48,228 nt of DNA, from NCBI GenBank assembly GCA_964369475.1, contig CAYJFK010000012.1:1-48228 (forward strand). The letters are read 5' to 3'. Shown here piece after piece: positions 7,657 to 17,531 of this stretch. The notes beneath the pieces were generated by a model that had not been told where the DNA came from, did not search any database, and worked only from the letters and a program-made list of their open reading frames with translations. The DNA comes from CAYJFK01 sp964369475. Lineage in GTDB: Bacteria; Bacillota; Clostridia; Oscillospirales; Feifaniaceae. Position numbers and translations under genes: made by a program. Every line of letters begins with the position of its first letter. The first letter of the stretch is position 1.

Positions 7657-8247
7657 TTATTCTAACATTCCCTTTGTGGAAGGCATAGCACCCTTAAGCT
7701 CGGGGTCGACAGAGACCGCCTCTTTAAGAGCCCTTGCAAGTCCTTTAAATATTGCCTCGATTATATGATGAGAGTTCTCCCCTCTAATCTGCCTTATATG
7801 GAGGGTAATGCCGCCCTCTCTTGATAGCGCAAGAAGAAATTCTTTGCAAAGCTCGGTGTCAAAGTCGCCGACCTTTGAAGCCTTTATATCTATATCCTCC
7901 GCAAGATATGCCCTGCCGCTAAGGTCGAGCGTTACCGCTATCAGCGCTTCGTCCATTGGGAGAACAAAGTTGCCGTAGCGCCTAATGCCCCTTTTGTCCC
8001 CTACCGCTTCCTTTAGCGCTTTGCCAAGACATATGCCGATATCCTCCACGCTGTGATGGTAGTCGACATAGCTGTCCCCCTCGCAGGTGACAGACAAATC
8101 AAACCTTGAATGGGCTTTAAAGAGTGTCAGCATGTGGTCGAAAAAACCGCACCCTGTCTCTATTTTGCCCTCCCCCGTCCCGTCGAGCGACAGAGTTAAA
8201 TCAATCTTTGTTTCGGCTGTCTGCCGACTTATTTTAGCACTTCTCAC
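7657..8247 (-). CDS. hisB: Imidazoleglycerol-phosphate dehydratase
   Basis: Sixth-step dehydratase, 196 residues, monofunctional (no histidinol-phosphatase domain). Manganese-binding motifs are clear: CGFFDHML, DYHHSVEDIGI, and the repeat pair near RGENSHHIIEA. The start is GTG 8247, which overlaps the hisC stop codon as GTGA, so the two are translationally coupled. The C-terminal PSTKGMLE matches the usual ending. Confidence 0.97.
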   Translation of the reverse strand: MRSAKISRQTAETKIDLTLSLDGTGEGKIETGCGFFDHMLTLFKAHSRFDLSVTCEGDSYVDYHHSVEDIGICLGKALKEAVGDKRGIRRYGNFVLPMDEALIAVTLDLSGRAYLAEDIDIKASKVGDFDTELCKEFLLALSREGGITLHIRQIRGENSHHIIEAIFKGLARALKEAVSVDPELKGAMPSTKGMLE

Positions 8248-9308
8248 TTTGCACCTCCAAGTATCTTCTCGAGCGTCTTTGCCACATGTTGCATCTGCTC
8301 TCTTGTTCCAATTGATATACGTAGATGGTTTTTAAGCCTGTCCGTCTTAAAGTGACGCACTAATATTTTATGCTCCTTTAGCCTTTCAAATAAAAGCTCG
8401 CCCTCCATTTTATCTGTCGTTGTAAAGACAAAATTGGCAAGTGAAGGCAGCGTATTAAAAGACATCCCATCCAGCGCTTTAACAAACTCTGTCCTTGCCG
8501 CTATTACTTCCCCTATGCATTCTTTGTAATAGTCGTCCTCCTCGATGGAAGCACTTCCTATTGCCTGCGTTATGCTGTTGACATTATAAGGATTAAAGGA
8601 AAACTTAACACGATTTAGGTCTGCAATAAGCTCTTTGCAGGCAATGGCATACCCAAGCCGTGCCCCTGCCATATTGCGAGACTTGGAAAATGTACCAACT
8701 ACAATTAGATTGTCGTACTTTTTCGTTAGAGGGGCGGCACTTTCTGCGCCAAAGTCTACATATGCCTCGTCTATTATAACAATATTATCCCTGTTGTGCT
8801 CTATAATGCCCTCTATTTCGGTAAGCGACAGAGCTATTCCGGTAGGTGCATTTGGGTTTGCTATAAGTACCGTTTTCCCCTTGTTATAGTAATGCTCGGG
8901 GTTAATTTTAAAATCTTTGTCGAGAGGTATAACCTCGCACGGCGTTAAAAACAGTTCTGAGAACACGTCGTAAAAGCCATATGATATGTCAGGGTAACAA
9001 ATGCCCCCCTCATCGTCGCAAAAAGCGAGATAGCAAAATGCCAAAATCTCGTCAGACCCGTTGGAGAAAATAACATTTTCTTCTAAGACGTCTTTGTGCC
9101 TAGCAAAGACCTCTGTAAGCCTTGTGCATTTTGTGTCGTTGTACAAATTCAAATGAGGTACATGAGAGGAGGCCGCTTTAACGGCCGAATGAGGTGGGGG
9201 AAAGGGGCTCTCGTTGGTGTTTAGCTTTAAAAACTCTCCAAGCGAGGGCTGTTCTCCCGGTGTGTAGCTCTTAAGTCCCGATCTTTTCTTTGAAAAAAAC
9301 CTGCTCAT
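8244..9308 (-). CDS. hisC: Histidinol-phosphate aminotransferase
   Basis: PLP-dependent class II aminotransferase, 354 residues, making histidinol phosphate from imidazole acetol phosphate. The N-terminal GEQP, LNTNESPF motif, the NPNAPTG motif, IIDEAYVDF and the Schiff-base Lys (about 209) in TFSKSRNMAGARLGYA are all present. ATG 9308 is preferred to an upstream TTG at 9326 because AAAGGGG lies upstream of it. It follows hisG after 36 bp, exactly where hisD sits in many related operons. Confidence 0.96.
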   Translation of the reverse strand: MSRFFSKKRSGLKSYTPGEQPSLGEFLKLNTNESPFPPPHSAVKAASSHVPHLNLYNDTKCTRLTEVFARHKDVLEENVIFSNGSDEILAFCYLAFCDDEGGICYPDISYGFYDVFSELFLTPCEVIPLDKDFKINPEHYYNKGKTVLIANPNAPTGIALSLTEIEGIIEHNRDNIVIIDEAYVDFGAESAAPLTKKYDNLIVVGTFSKSRNMAGARLGYAIACKELIADLNRVKFSFNPYNVNSITQAIGSASIEEDDYYKECIGEVIAARTEFVKALDGMSFNTLPSLANFVFTTTDKMEGELLFERLKEHKILVRHFKTDRLKNHLRISIGTREQMQHVAKTLEKILGGAK

Positions 9309-9344
9309 AAAATGTACCCCTTTCAAATTTTACATTTGCCGCCA

Positions 9345-9968
9345 TTAATCTATTATATTTGCCTTTAACCTGTCTTTTATATCGTCTATCAAACCCCTGT
9401 TAAACTGATACCTGCTCTTGCAGGCAATAAGCCTTGCCGTAACGTTTAATATCTCTTGATCGACCTTCATATTGTTTTCTCTAAGGGTGCTCCCCGTTTC
9501 GACAAGGTCTACGATTACATTAGACATACCCATTATAGGCGCAAGCTCTATCGAGCCGTTTAGCTTTATTATATCTATATCCCTATTTACCCCCGAGTAA
9601 AAACCTCTCGTAATATTTGGATACTTGGTAGCTACCACAAGAGTTCTCGATGCATCGTCCTCGTACCCATTTTCACAGCAGACACACATCTTGCACTTTC
9701 CTATCCCAAGGTCGAGTAGCTCGTACACGTCTGCCCCATCCTCTTCTAAAATATCCTTGCCCACAATGCCAATATCTGCAATTCCACGCTCGACATAAAC
9801 GGCAACGTCGCTCGGTTTTATAAGAAAAAACCTCGCCGTGCCGCACTCGCTTTCGAAAAAGAGCTTTCTTGTATCCTCCATTAAAAGAGGTGCTTCTATG
9901 CCTATTTTTTTAAAGAGGGCGTATGCCTTGTCCCCAAGTCTGCCTTTTGGCAGTGCTACATTTAGCAT
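9345..9968 (-). CDS. hisG: ATP phosphoribosyltransferase, short form
   Basis: First committed enzyme of histidine synthesis, 207 residues. This is the short HisG_S form, lacking the C-terminal regulatory ACT-like domain and needing HisZ for activity and feedback control. ALPKGRL, GIADIGIVGKDIL and the PRPP loop DLVETGSTLREN are conserved. The start codon overlaps the hisZ stop as TAATG, ensuring coupled synthesis of the two subunits. Confidence 0.97.
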   Translation of the reverse strand: MLNVALPKGRLGDKAYALFKKIGIEAPLLMEDTRKLFFESECGTARFFLIKPSDVAVYVERGIADIGIVGKDILEEDGADVYELLDLGIGKCKMCVCCENGYEDDASRTLVVATKYPNITRGFYSGVNRDIDIIKLNGSIELAPIMGMSNVIVDLVETGSTLRENNMKVDQEILNVTARLIACKSRYQFNRGLIDDIKDRLKANIID

Positions 9969-11014
9969 TATTTATCCCCCTCCTTTTTTATATTAAAAAT
10001 CTTGCCCTCGTCAAAAAGTTTATTGGCGGTTGCGAGAAGCTCTCCTATATCGGCACTATCGTCGTATTTGACCTCTAAAACATCTTGTTCTTTTCTCGAA
10101 AAGAGCTTTTCAATCTCGGAGATATAAACGGCAAATCCAAGTGCACTTCTATCTTTCAGCCCCATTTTTGATATGAGCTTGTCATACCGCCCTCCCGATA
10201 GCGCAGGCTTTGCAAGGCCGTCTATATAGCCCGCAAAGATAAGCCCGTTATAGTACTGGGCATTTGATATATGGGAAAAATCTATCTTTAACCTGTCCTC
10301 GTTTACCGTTTTTGATATATGGGATAGCACCCTCTCCATCTGCTCAACTTCGCACTCGTATTTTGTGCCTTTGTAAATCTCGTATAGTTGCTTTATAGAT
10401 AGCTCGATATTGCCGTCTATATTAATGAGCTTTTCAAAAAGTCCGCCGTCGTCTATGCCCTCCCCTTGGAGGTACTTGTTTAAATCATGAGCATTTTTAT
10501 GGCACATATACCCCGAAACGCTCTCGGCTTGTTCAGGGCGCAGTGATAGGTCTCTAAAGGCCTCTCTTATGAGCACCATATTGGACATACAAAGCACAAA
10601 ATCCCTATTAATAAGCGAAAGGCTCTTTATCGCAAGATTTAATATCTCGACAATCTGATATTCATCCCCGTCCGCTATATTCTCTATTCCCACTTGCCTA
10701 ATCTCTCTAAACTCGGCACCGCCTTGCGGTATTCTAAATACACTCTCGTTATAATAAAGCTTATGACTTGCCTTAGATGTGTTAAGGCAATGCTTAACAA
10801 TGCTCATAGTTATGTCAGGCTTTAGAGCAAGCACCGAACCTGATGCTCCTTGAAAGGTTATAACCCTGCTGTCGTCTAAAAAACTTTCATTTTCGAGATA
10901 AAAAGAATATTCTTCAAACTTGTTGACCTTGTATTTTTTGTATCCAAACCTGTTGTATAGCTGTTCAAAAGAAAGGGCAAGCCGCTCAGGGCTGTCGAGA
11001 AAGTCTATATTCAT
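9968..11014 (-). CDS. hisZ: ATP phosphoribosyltransferase regulatory subunit
   Basis: 348-residue HisRS-like protein without tRNA ligase activity that forms a hetero-octamer with short HisG and carries the histidine feedback site. The N-terminal LKPDITMSIVKHCL and FREIRQVGIENI segments and the SGGRYDKLI motif follow the class II synthetase fold. It is the first gene of the operon, with AGGAG ahead of ATG 11014 and a promoter about 50 bp upstream. Confidence 0.93.
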   Translation of the reverse strand: MNIDFLDSPERLALSFEQLYNRFGYKKYKVNKFEEYSFYLENESFLDDSRVITFQGASGSVLALKPDITMSIVKHCLNTSKASHKLYYNESVFRIPQGGAEFREIRQVGIENIADGDEYQIVEILNLAIKSLSLINRDFVLCMSNMVLIREAFRDLSLRPEQAESVSGYMCHKNAHDLNKYLQGEGIDDGGLFEKLINIDGNIELSIKQLYEIYKGTKYECEVEQMERVLSHISKTVNEDRLKIDFSHISNAQYYNGLIFAGYIDGLAKPALSGGRYDKLISKMGLKDRSALGFAVYISEIEKLFSRKEQDVLEVKYDDSADIGELLATANKLFDEGKIFNIKKEGDK

Positions 11015-11061
11015 TTTTATACTCCTAACAGTTTTTTCAAGTACAATTTTTATAATACTTC

Positions 11062-11090
11062 ATTATACACAAAGCAGTTGTTTTTTTCAA
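11062..11090 (-). promoter_or_regulatory. his operon promoter
   Basis: On the minus strand TTGAAA (11090-11085), a 17-bp spacer and TATAAT (11067-11062). Only about 48 nt separate the -10 from the hisZ start, too short for a T-box or attenuator. Confidence 0.85.
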
Positions 11091-11461
11091 TAGATTTGCA
11101 AAATAGTGGAATAAAATTATGGTGTTTTTTATTTTCCAAGTCATTTTTCAGCTATTTTATAGTAAACAACCCTTATTGATAAGTAGGACAACTCGCTTAA
11201 ACTATAAATTATCATAAGAATTTATGCCTATTTTTCTTGCCGAGGCTTTTATAAATATCAAAATGCAAACTAATTATTAATCGCCCCACTTGTATTAAAT
11301 ATTAAGATGTTAATCAGCATCACCGCAAACACTTAAGTTAAGGCTTGTTGTTTATATACTTTTTATAATGGATTATCTTCGCTATATACGGCAACCCTTT
11401 CAACATTCGAATGCAAATATGTTCTTTTGGGCACAGGCTTTAACTGTAATTTTGGCAAAAC
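11091..11461. other. Intergenic region with no recognised feature
   Basis: About 370 bp of AT-rich DNA between the his promoter and the terminator of the giant dockerin gene. I see no gene with a ribosome site, no tRNA and no strong hairpin. Several TATAAT-like words occur but without a good -35. Confidence 0.6.
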
Positions 11462-11493
11462 AAAAAAAAGGTCGCAACGGGCGACCGTTTTTT
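11462..11493. terminator. Terminator of the block A giant gene
   Basis: GGTCGC (11470-11475) pairs with GCGACC (11481-11486). On the minus strand the stem is followed by eight T. It lies about 60 nt after the stop codon of the 11551-17316 gene. Confidence 0.85.
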
Positions 11494-11550
11494 TGTTTTA
11501 TGCTCTGCTAAAAATGAGCACTTGGATCCAAACCAACTTCCTTCAACACT

Positions 11551-14500
11551 CTATTTCCCAAAATTCTTGCTGTTTCTCGCTATTGCAAGGTCGAGGAAGT
11601 TTACTTTGCCGTCGCCATTTACATCGGCAGATTTGTTTGTTGCATCCTCTCTCCTCCTGTTATAGTTTGCAGGATCAGCAATCACTGTAAGGTCAGCTGC
11701 GTCTACTCTTCCACTTCCGTTTACATCGCCCACTTTTCCGCTATTTAGCGTTACATTTACCTGCACCACGATGTTCTCATAGTCTGCTGTGGAGATATTA
11801 AAACGCAGTTCTGCCTGTTGCGGTGGGTTTTGAGCTACGATCCCCGAACTTAGATTAAAGGTCGGCGTCGTGTCATTATCGGCAAATGTCGGTGTTGTGC
11901 CGTCTGCTTGATATGTACTTTGCTCAATAATATCATCTGTATCTGTAACCGCACCGCTTATGATATAGGTGACAGTCCGACCTTCGTACTCAAAGGAAGT
12001 CAGACCACTTGGGATGTATGGCGACAGGTCTATTTCTTTCGCCGAAAGATCATTTGCATCGATCGTTAGATCTATCACTCCGTCGCCGAGCGGCGATGTC
12101 GGCTTATCTATCGAGAATGTGCTCTCAACAGATGCTGCAACAACTGTACCGCTTTCGGCAGAGGTCGCCCTTACCGTGTAGTTGCCTGCCTTGGTCGGCA
12201 CATTTGATACATAGGTATCAGCGTCTTCGTGTAGATCGCCACCTTTGTACATAAAGGTGACATCGCCACCATTTTGACCGCCGCTATAACTAACGACAGG
12301 CGCTACTGTGCCCTCTCCCTCGATAAAGTCGGGTTGGTAGACGGAAGAGATGTTGTTCTCCTCGCCTGCTACTTTGACAGTGATGATTGCTTTTTGACCA
12401 CCTTCGTTGGAGACAGTAAGTAGCAAGGTCGTCCTCTCAATCGGGGCAATCTGTAAGGTCGCTTTTTTGCCATCGTTGTAAGGTTCTACCTTTGTTTCGG
12501 AGTTGCTTTGATTGATTAAAGTCCACGCCGCACCTCTGCCAAACGCTCCTGTACCTGTTATCTTTACTTCAAGATTTACACTGCTACCTGCCGCCACCGT
12601 TAGAGTGCTGCCTATCGGTGTATCATCACCCACTCTTGTTACGCTTATGCCTGTGTAGGTAATCGGTGCATAACCGGGCACAGTTACCTCTGTATAAGCA
12701 CTCGCCGCATTTGTTCTGGTTTCCTTGTAGCGCACATGGTATGTGCCGGGGAGGAGATTGTTTATCGTGTTGCCATCCGTCCATCTGTAAGTAGTGCCCG
12801 AAGCTGTTTTCCACTCCATATCCCAAGTCGTGCCGAGGATATAGCCGTTGCTCCCCGTCTGACTTGTCGGCGGAACGCCCTCAAGTCCGCTCGGCGCTTC
12901 AGGCCCTGCGCCCTTTGTAATCGGGCCTATGATGTTGGAGGTAACTCCTCCGTTTTCGTGGGTCGACTTGATTTCAAGTCCGACATACCGCCCTGCATGA
13001 TTGTCAATACGGTGTGTTGCGCCCCATTCGCCTACGATGTAGTAACGTGGGCTGCCGCTTGGTTTCTCACTTACAAACCAGTTGTAAGAAAGAGTTCCTT
13101 CCGACGTGACATTCTCGCTTGCTATTGTCAGTAGTGCACCCATGTTGGGGCTACCTGCTATGGTAACGCTACCCGTGAGGTCTTCCGTCACCTGTGCCAC
13201 ATTGTAGTGGCGCACAAGCTCAATATCAGGATTTGCCGTCGAAGTCGCCGTTACAGTTAACGACGGCGCAGTCTCGTCACGATCTACACGAAGCTCTACT
13301 TCGCCGTAGCGCATTGTTACATATGTTCCCTCGTGACGATTACCGCTAACACTCCACGTCACACCCTGCGGCGCATCTAATGGGAGCACGCTTGCCGATA
13401 GCGGATGCGTGCGGTCACGGTAGACCGTGTCGACAAGTCCGTCGATGGGGGTGATAGAGGTCGGGTCTACAATAAGTGCATCTGCCTTGCGTGTGTAGGT
13501 TGTCTTGACGTACCTAAGATCATCTTGGTACATATGCAGCTCTTCAATCGTTGACACGTCGTAATCACTGGGGTCTTTAAAAATGACCTCGCCGTTTATC
13601 TCCATCATATCAATTTGGTTGGTGGTGAAAAACTCATACTCGCCCGTACCGCTTACAATAATATCGCCGCTAACTACGACCGAATGATCACGTTCAGTGG
13701 CATTGCCGTAATCGATGGAAAAGCGTGCATCGCCGCTGTTTGCAAGATTTAGATTGCCGCCAATGTCGGCAACAATGTGCGGTTCTTCATAGTTTAGTGC
13801 GGTGTTATCGCCGTAGACCCCTGAATCGGCATATAAATTGGTTTCGCCGCTTAGGGTTAGGTCGCCGTCTACGTCTATCATTGTGTATCCGCTGCTTGGT
13901 TGTACATCGTTACTTGTGAGACTTACATTCGCATCGATAATGCTAAGGTCACCCGCGATGTCCATCGATGGCATGTTTCTCTCTCCCGATTCATATGCGA
14001 TTGTGAGATTCTCCCCAGTCTGCGCACTGCCTGTTATAATGACATTTTTACCACCGTCGACACTAACAGCATCAGGAGAAACTCCGTATGAAAAAGCTCT
14101 GTTGGTCAGTCCGCTAAACTGGTAATTTGCATATGCAGTTATGGTATTCAAACCCGAGATATGCACCTTGCCAACATCACCTAAATGAATGCTATTGGAG
14201 TCATACCCACTCATGTAAAGCGTACGCTCCGATGCATCCCAACGAAGACCAGGGGGGAGAGTAGGGAATGTCGTATCTGTTTCTTCCTTTAGAATATATT
14301 CGTTTATTGTAGATGCATTTGCCGCAATGCGAAGTGTCGTAAAGGTCGTGTACAGACCTTCTTCTTCGGTGTCATACTTATGTTGGCCGACACGCTCTAT
14401 CACATAAGGTGCAAACAGTTTGTTCTCATGCGGCTCTTGATAGGAAACGACTATGCCTTCATAGTAGCCGAGGTTGCTTACCGTGTGCCCCGAAGCCGGA

Positions 14501-17316
14501 ATATCGTCCCAAACATATTCGCCGTTACTCGTTGTTCTAATCTTATTCGCTCCGGTCACTGTAATTGAACCGTTATAAACATCGGGGTCTGTGTCATCTA
14601 CAACAAATGTCGGCATTCCGCTCGGCCAGTCGGCTTGCTCTACAAAGTGGCTTGCGCTAAAGGAGCGGTCTTTGCCGCCGCCGGTCGGTCGCCATACCGA
14701 GATGTCGTCGTTTGCGCTAAGATCTGTTATCTCAAAGGAGTAGCCGCTGTCAAGCTGCGCCGTCATTTCACGGCCGTCGTTAACCGAGTAGCCAAAGGTT
14801 TCGCCAAGATCAGCACCCTGCACTCTGATAAGGCCCGAGAAGGGGCTGTTTGGTACAAACTCGATTTCAGGCGTGTCGTGGCGGTTTGCGAGGTGGATGT
14901 AGGCGATATTACTGCTCTTTAGCATCTGCGAGTTATCCGCCGCCACACGTGTGTTTGTGGCGACACAGTAGAAGGCATACGAGCCGCTAATCGTTTCGCC
15001 GCTTTGGGTAAACCAGCCTGTGTTTATATCAAGGGTGGTCGTCTCTCCCGAACCACGTGCAGGATCGGAATAGATCGGTCTGTAATTCTCATCAAACGGC
15101 GCTTTTATAAACCACTGATAGGTAATGTCGGCCTCGGGGTCATGCTCCTTGTTTATCTGTGCCATTGCTTTCAAATTTGCAATGGAATCAAGCGTTACGC
15201 CGGGGTCGGTGAGGTCGTAGGACGCCGTCTGCGGCTGAGTGATAAAGGTCGGCACCTCCGCCACGGGCACAGGAGGGGGCGGTGGTTCGGGCGCTTCGGT
15301 CGATTCAACAAGAAGCCCTGTTTGCCCGACAAAGGTAAATGTCGACCTTGGGTCTGTGCTGACCGATATGCCGTTTGCAATTTGCGGCTGCATACTGTTT
15401 AGGTTGATGTACTCATATGTCGTTTCGCCGCTGATATATGTATCATAATGTGTGTGTATGACATCCGTCCATTCGGTTGGCTTGAAGTTATGACCAAAGG
15501 CCAAGGTATAGCTGGTCGTTTCAATCTTAGTATCTTGCAGGTGCAAGAGAAAGTTGGTGTAGGTCTTTGATTTATCTGCTGTGCGAAGTAACACACCAAC
15601 CATGCGTGAATCGCCAAATGCCTCTATATTTCCACCAAGCAGATTAACCTTTGGGTGGTCGCTGCTATCCGAGGAAAGGTAGATGACAATGCCTGCCGTT
15701 CTGTGTTGGGCTACCTCCTTTGTTTCCCCTTGGAGCGTGCCGCCGCTTTGGGTAAACTCGCCTTTGCCGCGCACGGTCACGACGGCGGCAAAGGTTTCGT
15801 TGGTCTCGCTGTGCTCGCTCGTTTCAACAAGTGATGTGCGGAAGGTGCCGCCGTGTATATTCAGCTTACCTCTTACATTAAAAAAGGAGTCCGGATTCGT
15901 ACCACTCATACGTGAAATCCAGCCGGTCTTTCCTGCGTAAATACTGGTCTGCCATGTTTTATAGATATACCTCGCCGGTGTATCGTCGTAGATCACAAAG
16001 GCATCGCCTGCGGTGTCAACAATGTCGAGTTCTGCGCCCTCCTCGATGACAAAGCGCACATCTCTAACCTGCGCACCGTTTAGGTCAAGCACTACCTTTG
16101 TGCCTTCCTTGACGGTGACAACCTTTGTATAATCGTCATCGGAGTAATATCTCGGCGCACCACCCCTTGGCGGTATTTCCGCACCCTCGAGCTTGAGGTC
16201 GAGCCTTTCGCCAACATCGAGCGAGTCTACGAGGTCGACGACCTGCTGTAGCGTGCTTGCGGAGCGTGTAAAGGCGGTAAAGCCACCCTCGCCGCCTGTG
16301 TCGCCGACCGAGTTTTCATCGACATACTGCCACTGATAGCTCTCCCCTGCAACAAATGGGGTGGTAATTTGCAGATAGCCTGTGCTTTCCTCAAAGTTTG
16401 CGTGGGTGTAGTGGTTGTAGGTCTTATGAAACAAGGTATTCCCACGCACGTTTCCCTCGTTGTCCGACACAAAGGTCGCATTTGTAACGGAGACACGGTT
16501 TGTGCCGTCGGTGTTGAAGCGCTCCCGAACAAACATTTCGGTTTCGTTTCGTTCAACAAACACTCCGCCGTTTACGGTGACACTTGCAGTAGGGCCGTAT
16601 ACGATCAAGGCACTGTGGCTTGAGGCGTTTTGGGCTGTCTTTTTATACCCATCAACATAGAAATGGCCGCCGTTTACTGCGAGCGAGCTCGTTGATTCCA
16701 CTTCAAACATAGAGGTGTCCCAGTTTGTCGTTCCTCCACCATAAGCGGAGCCTAACACTGCAAAGTTACCGCTGTTTACTTCCATACTACCGTTGAGCAC
16801 ATGGAACATGGCAAATCTATTCTGAATGTTCTGTTGCGGTCGTACAATAAAGTTGCCGCTACCCTCCACGGTCAGTGATGAACCGTAGCTTGCTTCAAAC
16901 ATAGCGGTGGCCGGGCGGTCGGTCGACTGGAAAAGGTAGACATCGGCATTTACCGTTAGATGAACCTGACCGGCGTACCAAATTGCGCCGCCACGTGCGC
17001 CGCCGTTTCTAAGGTCGACCCTCGTTTCGATTATGTCGTCCTCAATCAAAATATGAATCTCTCTACTGCTGTTATAGCCGGCAGCCTCCATCATTTCCTT
17101 TAGCTCGGCAAAGCTGTCGACGATGTAGGGGTTTGCCTCCGTACCTGCGCCCGGTATCCAATCGGTTGGCACGGTTTCGGGCATTGATGTTAGGTAGTCG
17201 TAGTCGGGGAATGTTTGCTCTGTCGGCACTGCGTTTGCGAGTGCTGTTATCGGCATCATTTGCAGTATCATCATCATTGCAAGCAGTACCGAAAATAATT
17301 TTGCACGTTTTTTCAT
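11551..17316 (-). CDS. Giant secreted dockerin protein, block A
   Basis: 1921-residue exported protein. A signal peptide (MKKRAKLFSVLLAMMMILQM, cleavage near ALANA at about 28) is followed by a long region rich in short beta-strand repeats typical of right-handed beta-helices (GSGNFIV, VNGGHFYV). A proline-rich linker lies near residue 677. Next come Ig-like or fibronectin-like segments (ITYQWF, SYNWFV), a second beta-helix-like stretch, and a C-terminal type I dockerin (about 1858-1921) with two calcium loops, DVNGSGRVDAAD and DVNGDGKVNFLD. It ends in ARNSKNFGK. No catalytic motif was recognised. ATG 17316 follows GGAGACGGAG. The paralogue at 34923-40751 has the same layout. It is probably a surface or matrix protein; the role is unknown. 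Confidence 0.85.
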   Translation of the reverse strand: MKKRAKLFSVLLAMMMILQMMPITALANAVPTEQTFPDYDYLTSMPETVPTDWIPGAGTEANPYIVDSFAELKEMMEAAGYNSSREIHILIEDDIIETRVDLRNGGARGGAIWYAGQVHLTVNADVYLFQSTDRPATAMFEASYGSSLTVEGSGNFIVRPQQNIQNRFAMFHVLNGSMEVNSGNFAVLGSAYGGGTTNWDTSMFEVESTSSLAVNGGHFYVDGYKKTAQNASSHSALIVYGPTASVTVNGGVFVERNETEMFVRERFNTDGTNRVSVTNATFVSDNEGNVRGNTLFHKTYNHYTHANFEESTGYLQITTPFVAGESYQWQYVDENSVGDTGGEGGFTAFTRSASTLQQVVDLVDSLDVGERLDLKLEGAEIPPRGGAPRYYSDDDYTKVVTVKEGTKVVLDLNGAQVRDVRFVIEEGAELDIVDTAGDAFVIYDDTPARYIYKTWQTSIYAGKTGWISRMSGTNPDSFFNVRGKLNIHGGTFRTSLVETSEHSETNETFAAVVTVRGKGEFTQSGGTLQGETKEVAQHRTAGIVIYLSSDSSDHPKVNLLGGNIEAFGDSRMVGVLLRTADKSKTYTNFLLHLQDTKIETTSYTLAFGHNFKPTEWTDVIHTHYDTYISGETTYEYINLNSMQPQIANGISVSTDPRSTFTFVGQTGLLVESTEAPEPPPPPVPVAEVPTFITQPQTASYDLTDPGVTLDSIANLKAMAQINKEHDPEADITYQWFIKAPFDENYRPIYSDPARGSGETTTLDINTGWFTQSGETISGSYAFYCVATNTRVAADNSQMLKSSNIAYIHLANRHDTPEIEFVPNSPFSGLIRVQGADLGETFGYSVNDGREMTAQLDSGYSFEITDLSANDDISVWRPTGGGKDRSFSASHFVEQADWPSGMPTFVVDDTDPDVYNGSITVTGANKIRTTSNGEYVWDDIPASGHTVSNLGYYEGIVVSYQEPHENKLFAPYVIERVGQHKYDTEEEGLYTTFTTLRIAANASTINEYILKEETDTTFPTLPPGLRWDASERTLYMSGYDSNSIHLGDVGKVHISGLNTITAYANYQFSGLTNRAFSYGVSPDAVSVDGGKNVIITGSAQTGENLTIAYESGERNMPSMDIAGDLSIIDANVSLTSNDVQPSSGYTMIDVDGDLTLSGETNLYADSGVYGDNTALNYEEPHIVADIGGNLNLANSGDARFSIDYGNATERDHSVVVSGDIIVSGTGEYEFFTTNQIDMMEINGEVIFKDPSDYDVSTIEELHMYQDDLRYVKTTYTRKADALIVDPTSITPIDGLVDTVYRDRTHPLSASVLPLDAPQGVTWSVSGNRHEGTYVTMRYGEVELRVDRDETAPSLTVTATSTANPDIELVRHYNVAQVTEDLTGSVTIAGSPNMGALLTIASENVTSEGTLSYNWFVSEKPSGSPRYYIVGEWGATHRIDNHAGRYVGLEIKSTHENGGVTSNIIGPITKGAGPEAPSGLEGVPPTSQTGSNGYILGTTWDMEWKTASGTTYRWTDGNTINNLLPGTYHVRYKETRTNAASAYTEVTVPGYAPITYTGISVTRVGDDTPIGSTLTVAAGSSVNLEVKITGTGAFGRGAAWTLINQSNSETKVEPYNDGKKATLQIAPIERTTLLLTVSNEGGQKAIITVKVAGEENNISSVYQPDFIEGEGTVAPVVSYSGGQNGGDVTFMYKGGDLHEDADTYVSNVPTKAGNYTVRATSAESGTVVAASVESTFSIDKPTSPLGDGVIDLTIDANDLSAKEIDLSPYIPSGLTSFEYEGRTVTYIISGAVTDTDDIIEQSTYQADGTTPTFADNDTTPTFNLSSGIVAQNPPQQAELRFNISTADYENIVVQVNVTLNSGKVGDVNGSGRVDAADLTVIADPANYNRRREDATNKSADVNGDGKVNFLDLAIARNSKNFGK

Positions 17317-17531
17317 TTTTCTCCGTCTCCTTTTATTGTTATATAAAACCCACTTTGGTCTACGCCCTTGTCCGCTCGTCCTTGCCGTTCTCCCACAAAC
17401 GACAAAGACGAGGGTGGAGTTACCTCCTTTGCATTTTTTCGCACTTGCGATGCTCACGCCACTTTGCAAGCGTCCACTTTAAAAGCACCGCTTTTCTTCA
17501 TGTATGATATAAGCCATGCGGCCAATATCCG
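17317..17531 (-). promoter_or_regulatory. Conserved structured leader of the block A giant gene
   Basis: 215-nt gap between the pseudo-receiver gene and the giant gene. It contains a 24-nt hairpin (17506-17529, GATAT/ATATC ends, GCAT loop) two nt after the upstream stop. It also contains a 38-nt hairpin (17375-17412) with a continuous 15-bp stem and an 8-nt loop. Both recur at the same places in block B (40942-40965 and 40808-40845), the second with one base change that keeps pairing. In-frame reading of this stretch differs from secretion signals, so it is not part of the giant protein. Candidate cis-regulatory RNA. Confidence 0.6.

Noticed and set aside
11015..11061. T-box or transcription attenuator controlling the his operon
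   Set aside because: Only about 48 nt lie between the -10 box and the hisZ start. There is no specifier loop, T-box sequence or terminator hairpin there.
15195..16559. Several 60-130-codon frames antisense to or overlapping the giant block A gene
   Set aside because: They are shadows of the strongly supported dockerin gene: no ribosome sites and low-complexity Arg/Ser/Pro composition.
17317..17469. In-frame 51-codon N-terminal extension of the block A giant protein (KKCKGGNSTLVFVV...)
   Set aside because: It begins with a non-ATG codon, lacks a ribosome site and would bury a clear signal peptide. A similar peptide in block B is in a different frame relative to the giant gene. The conservation is better explained by RNA structure.
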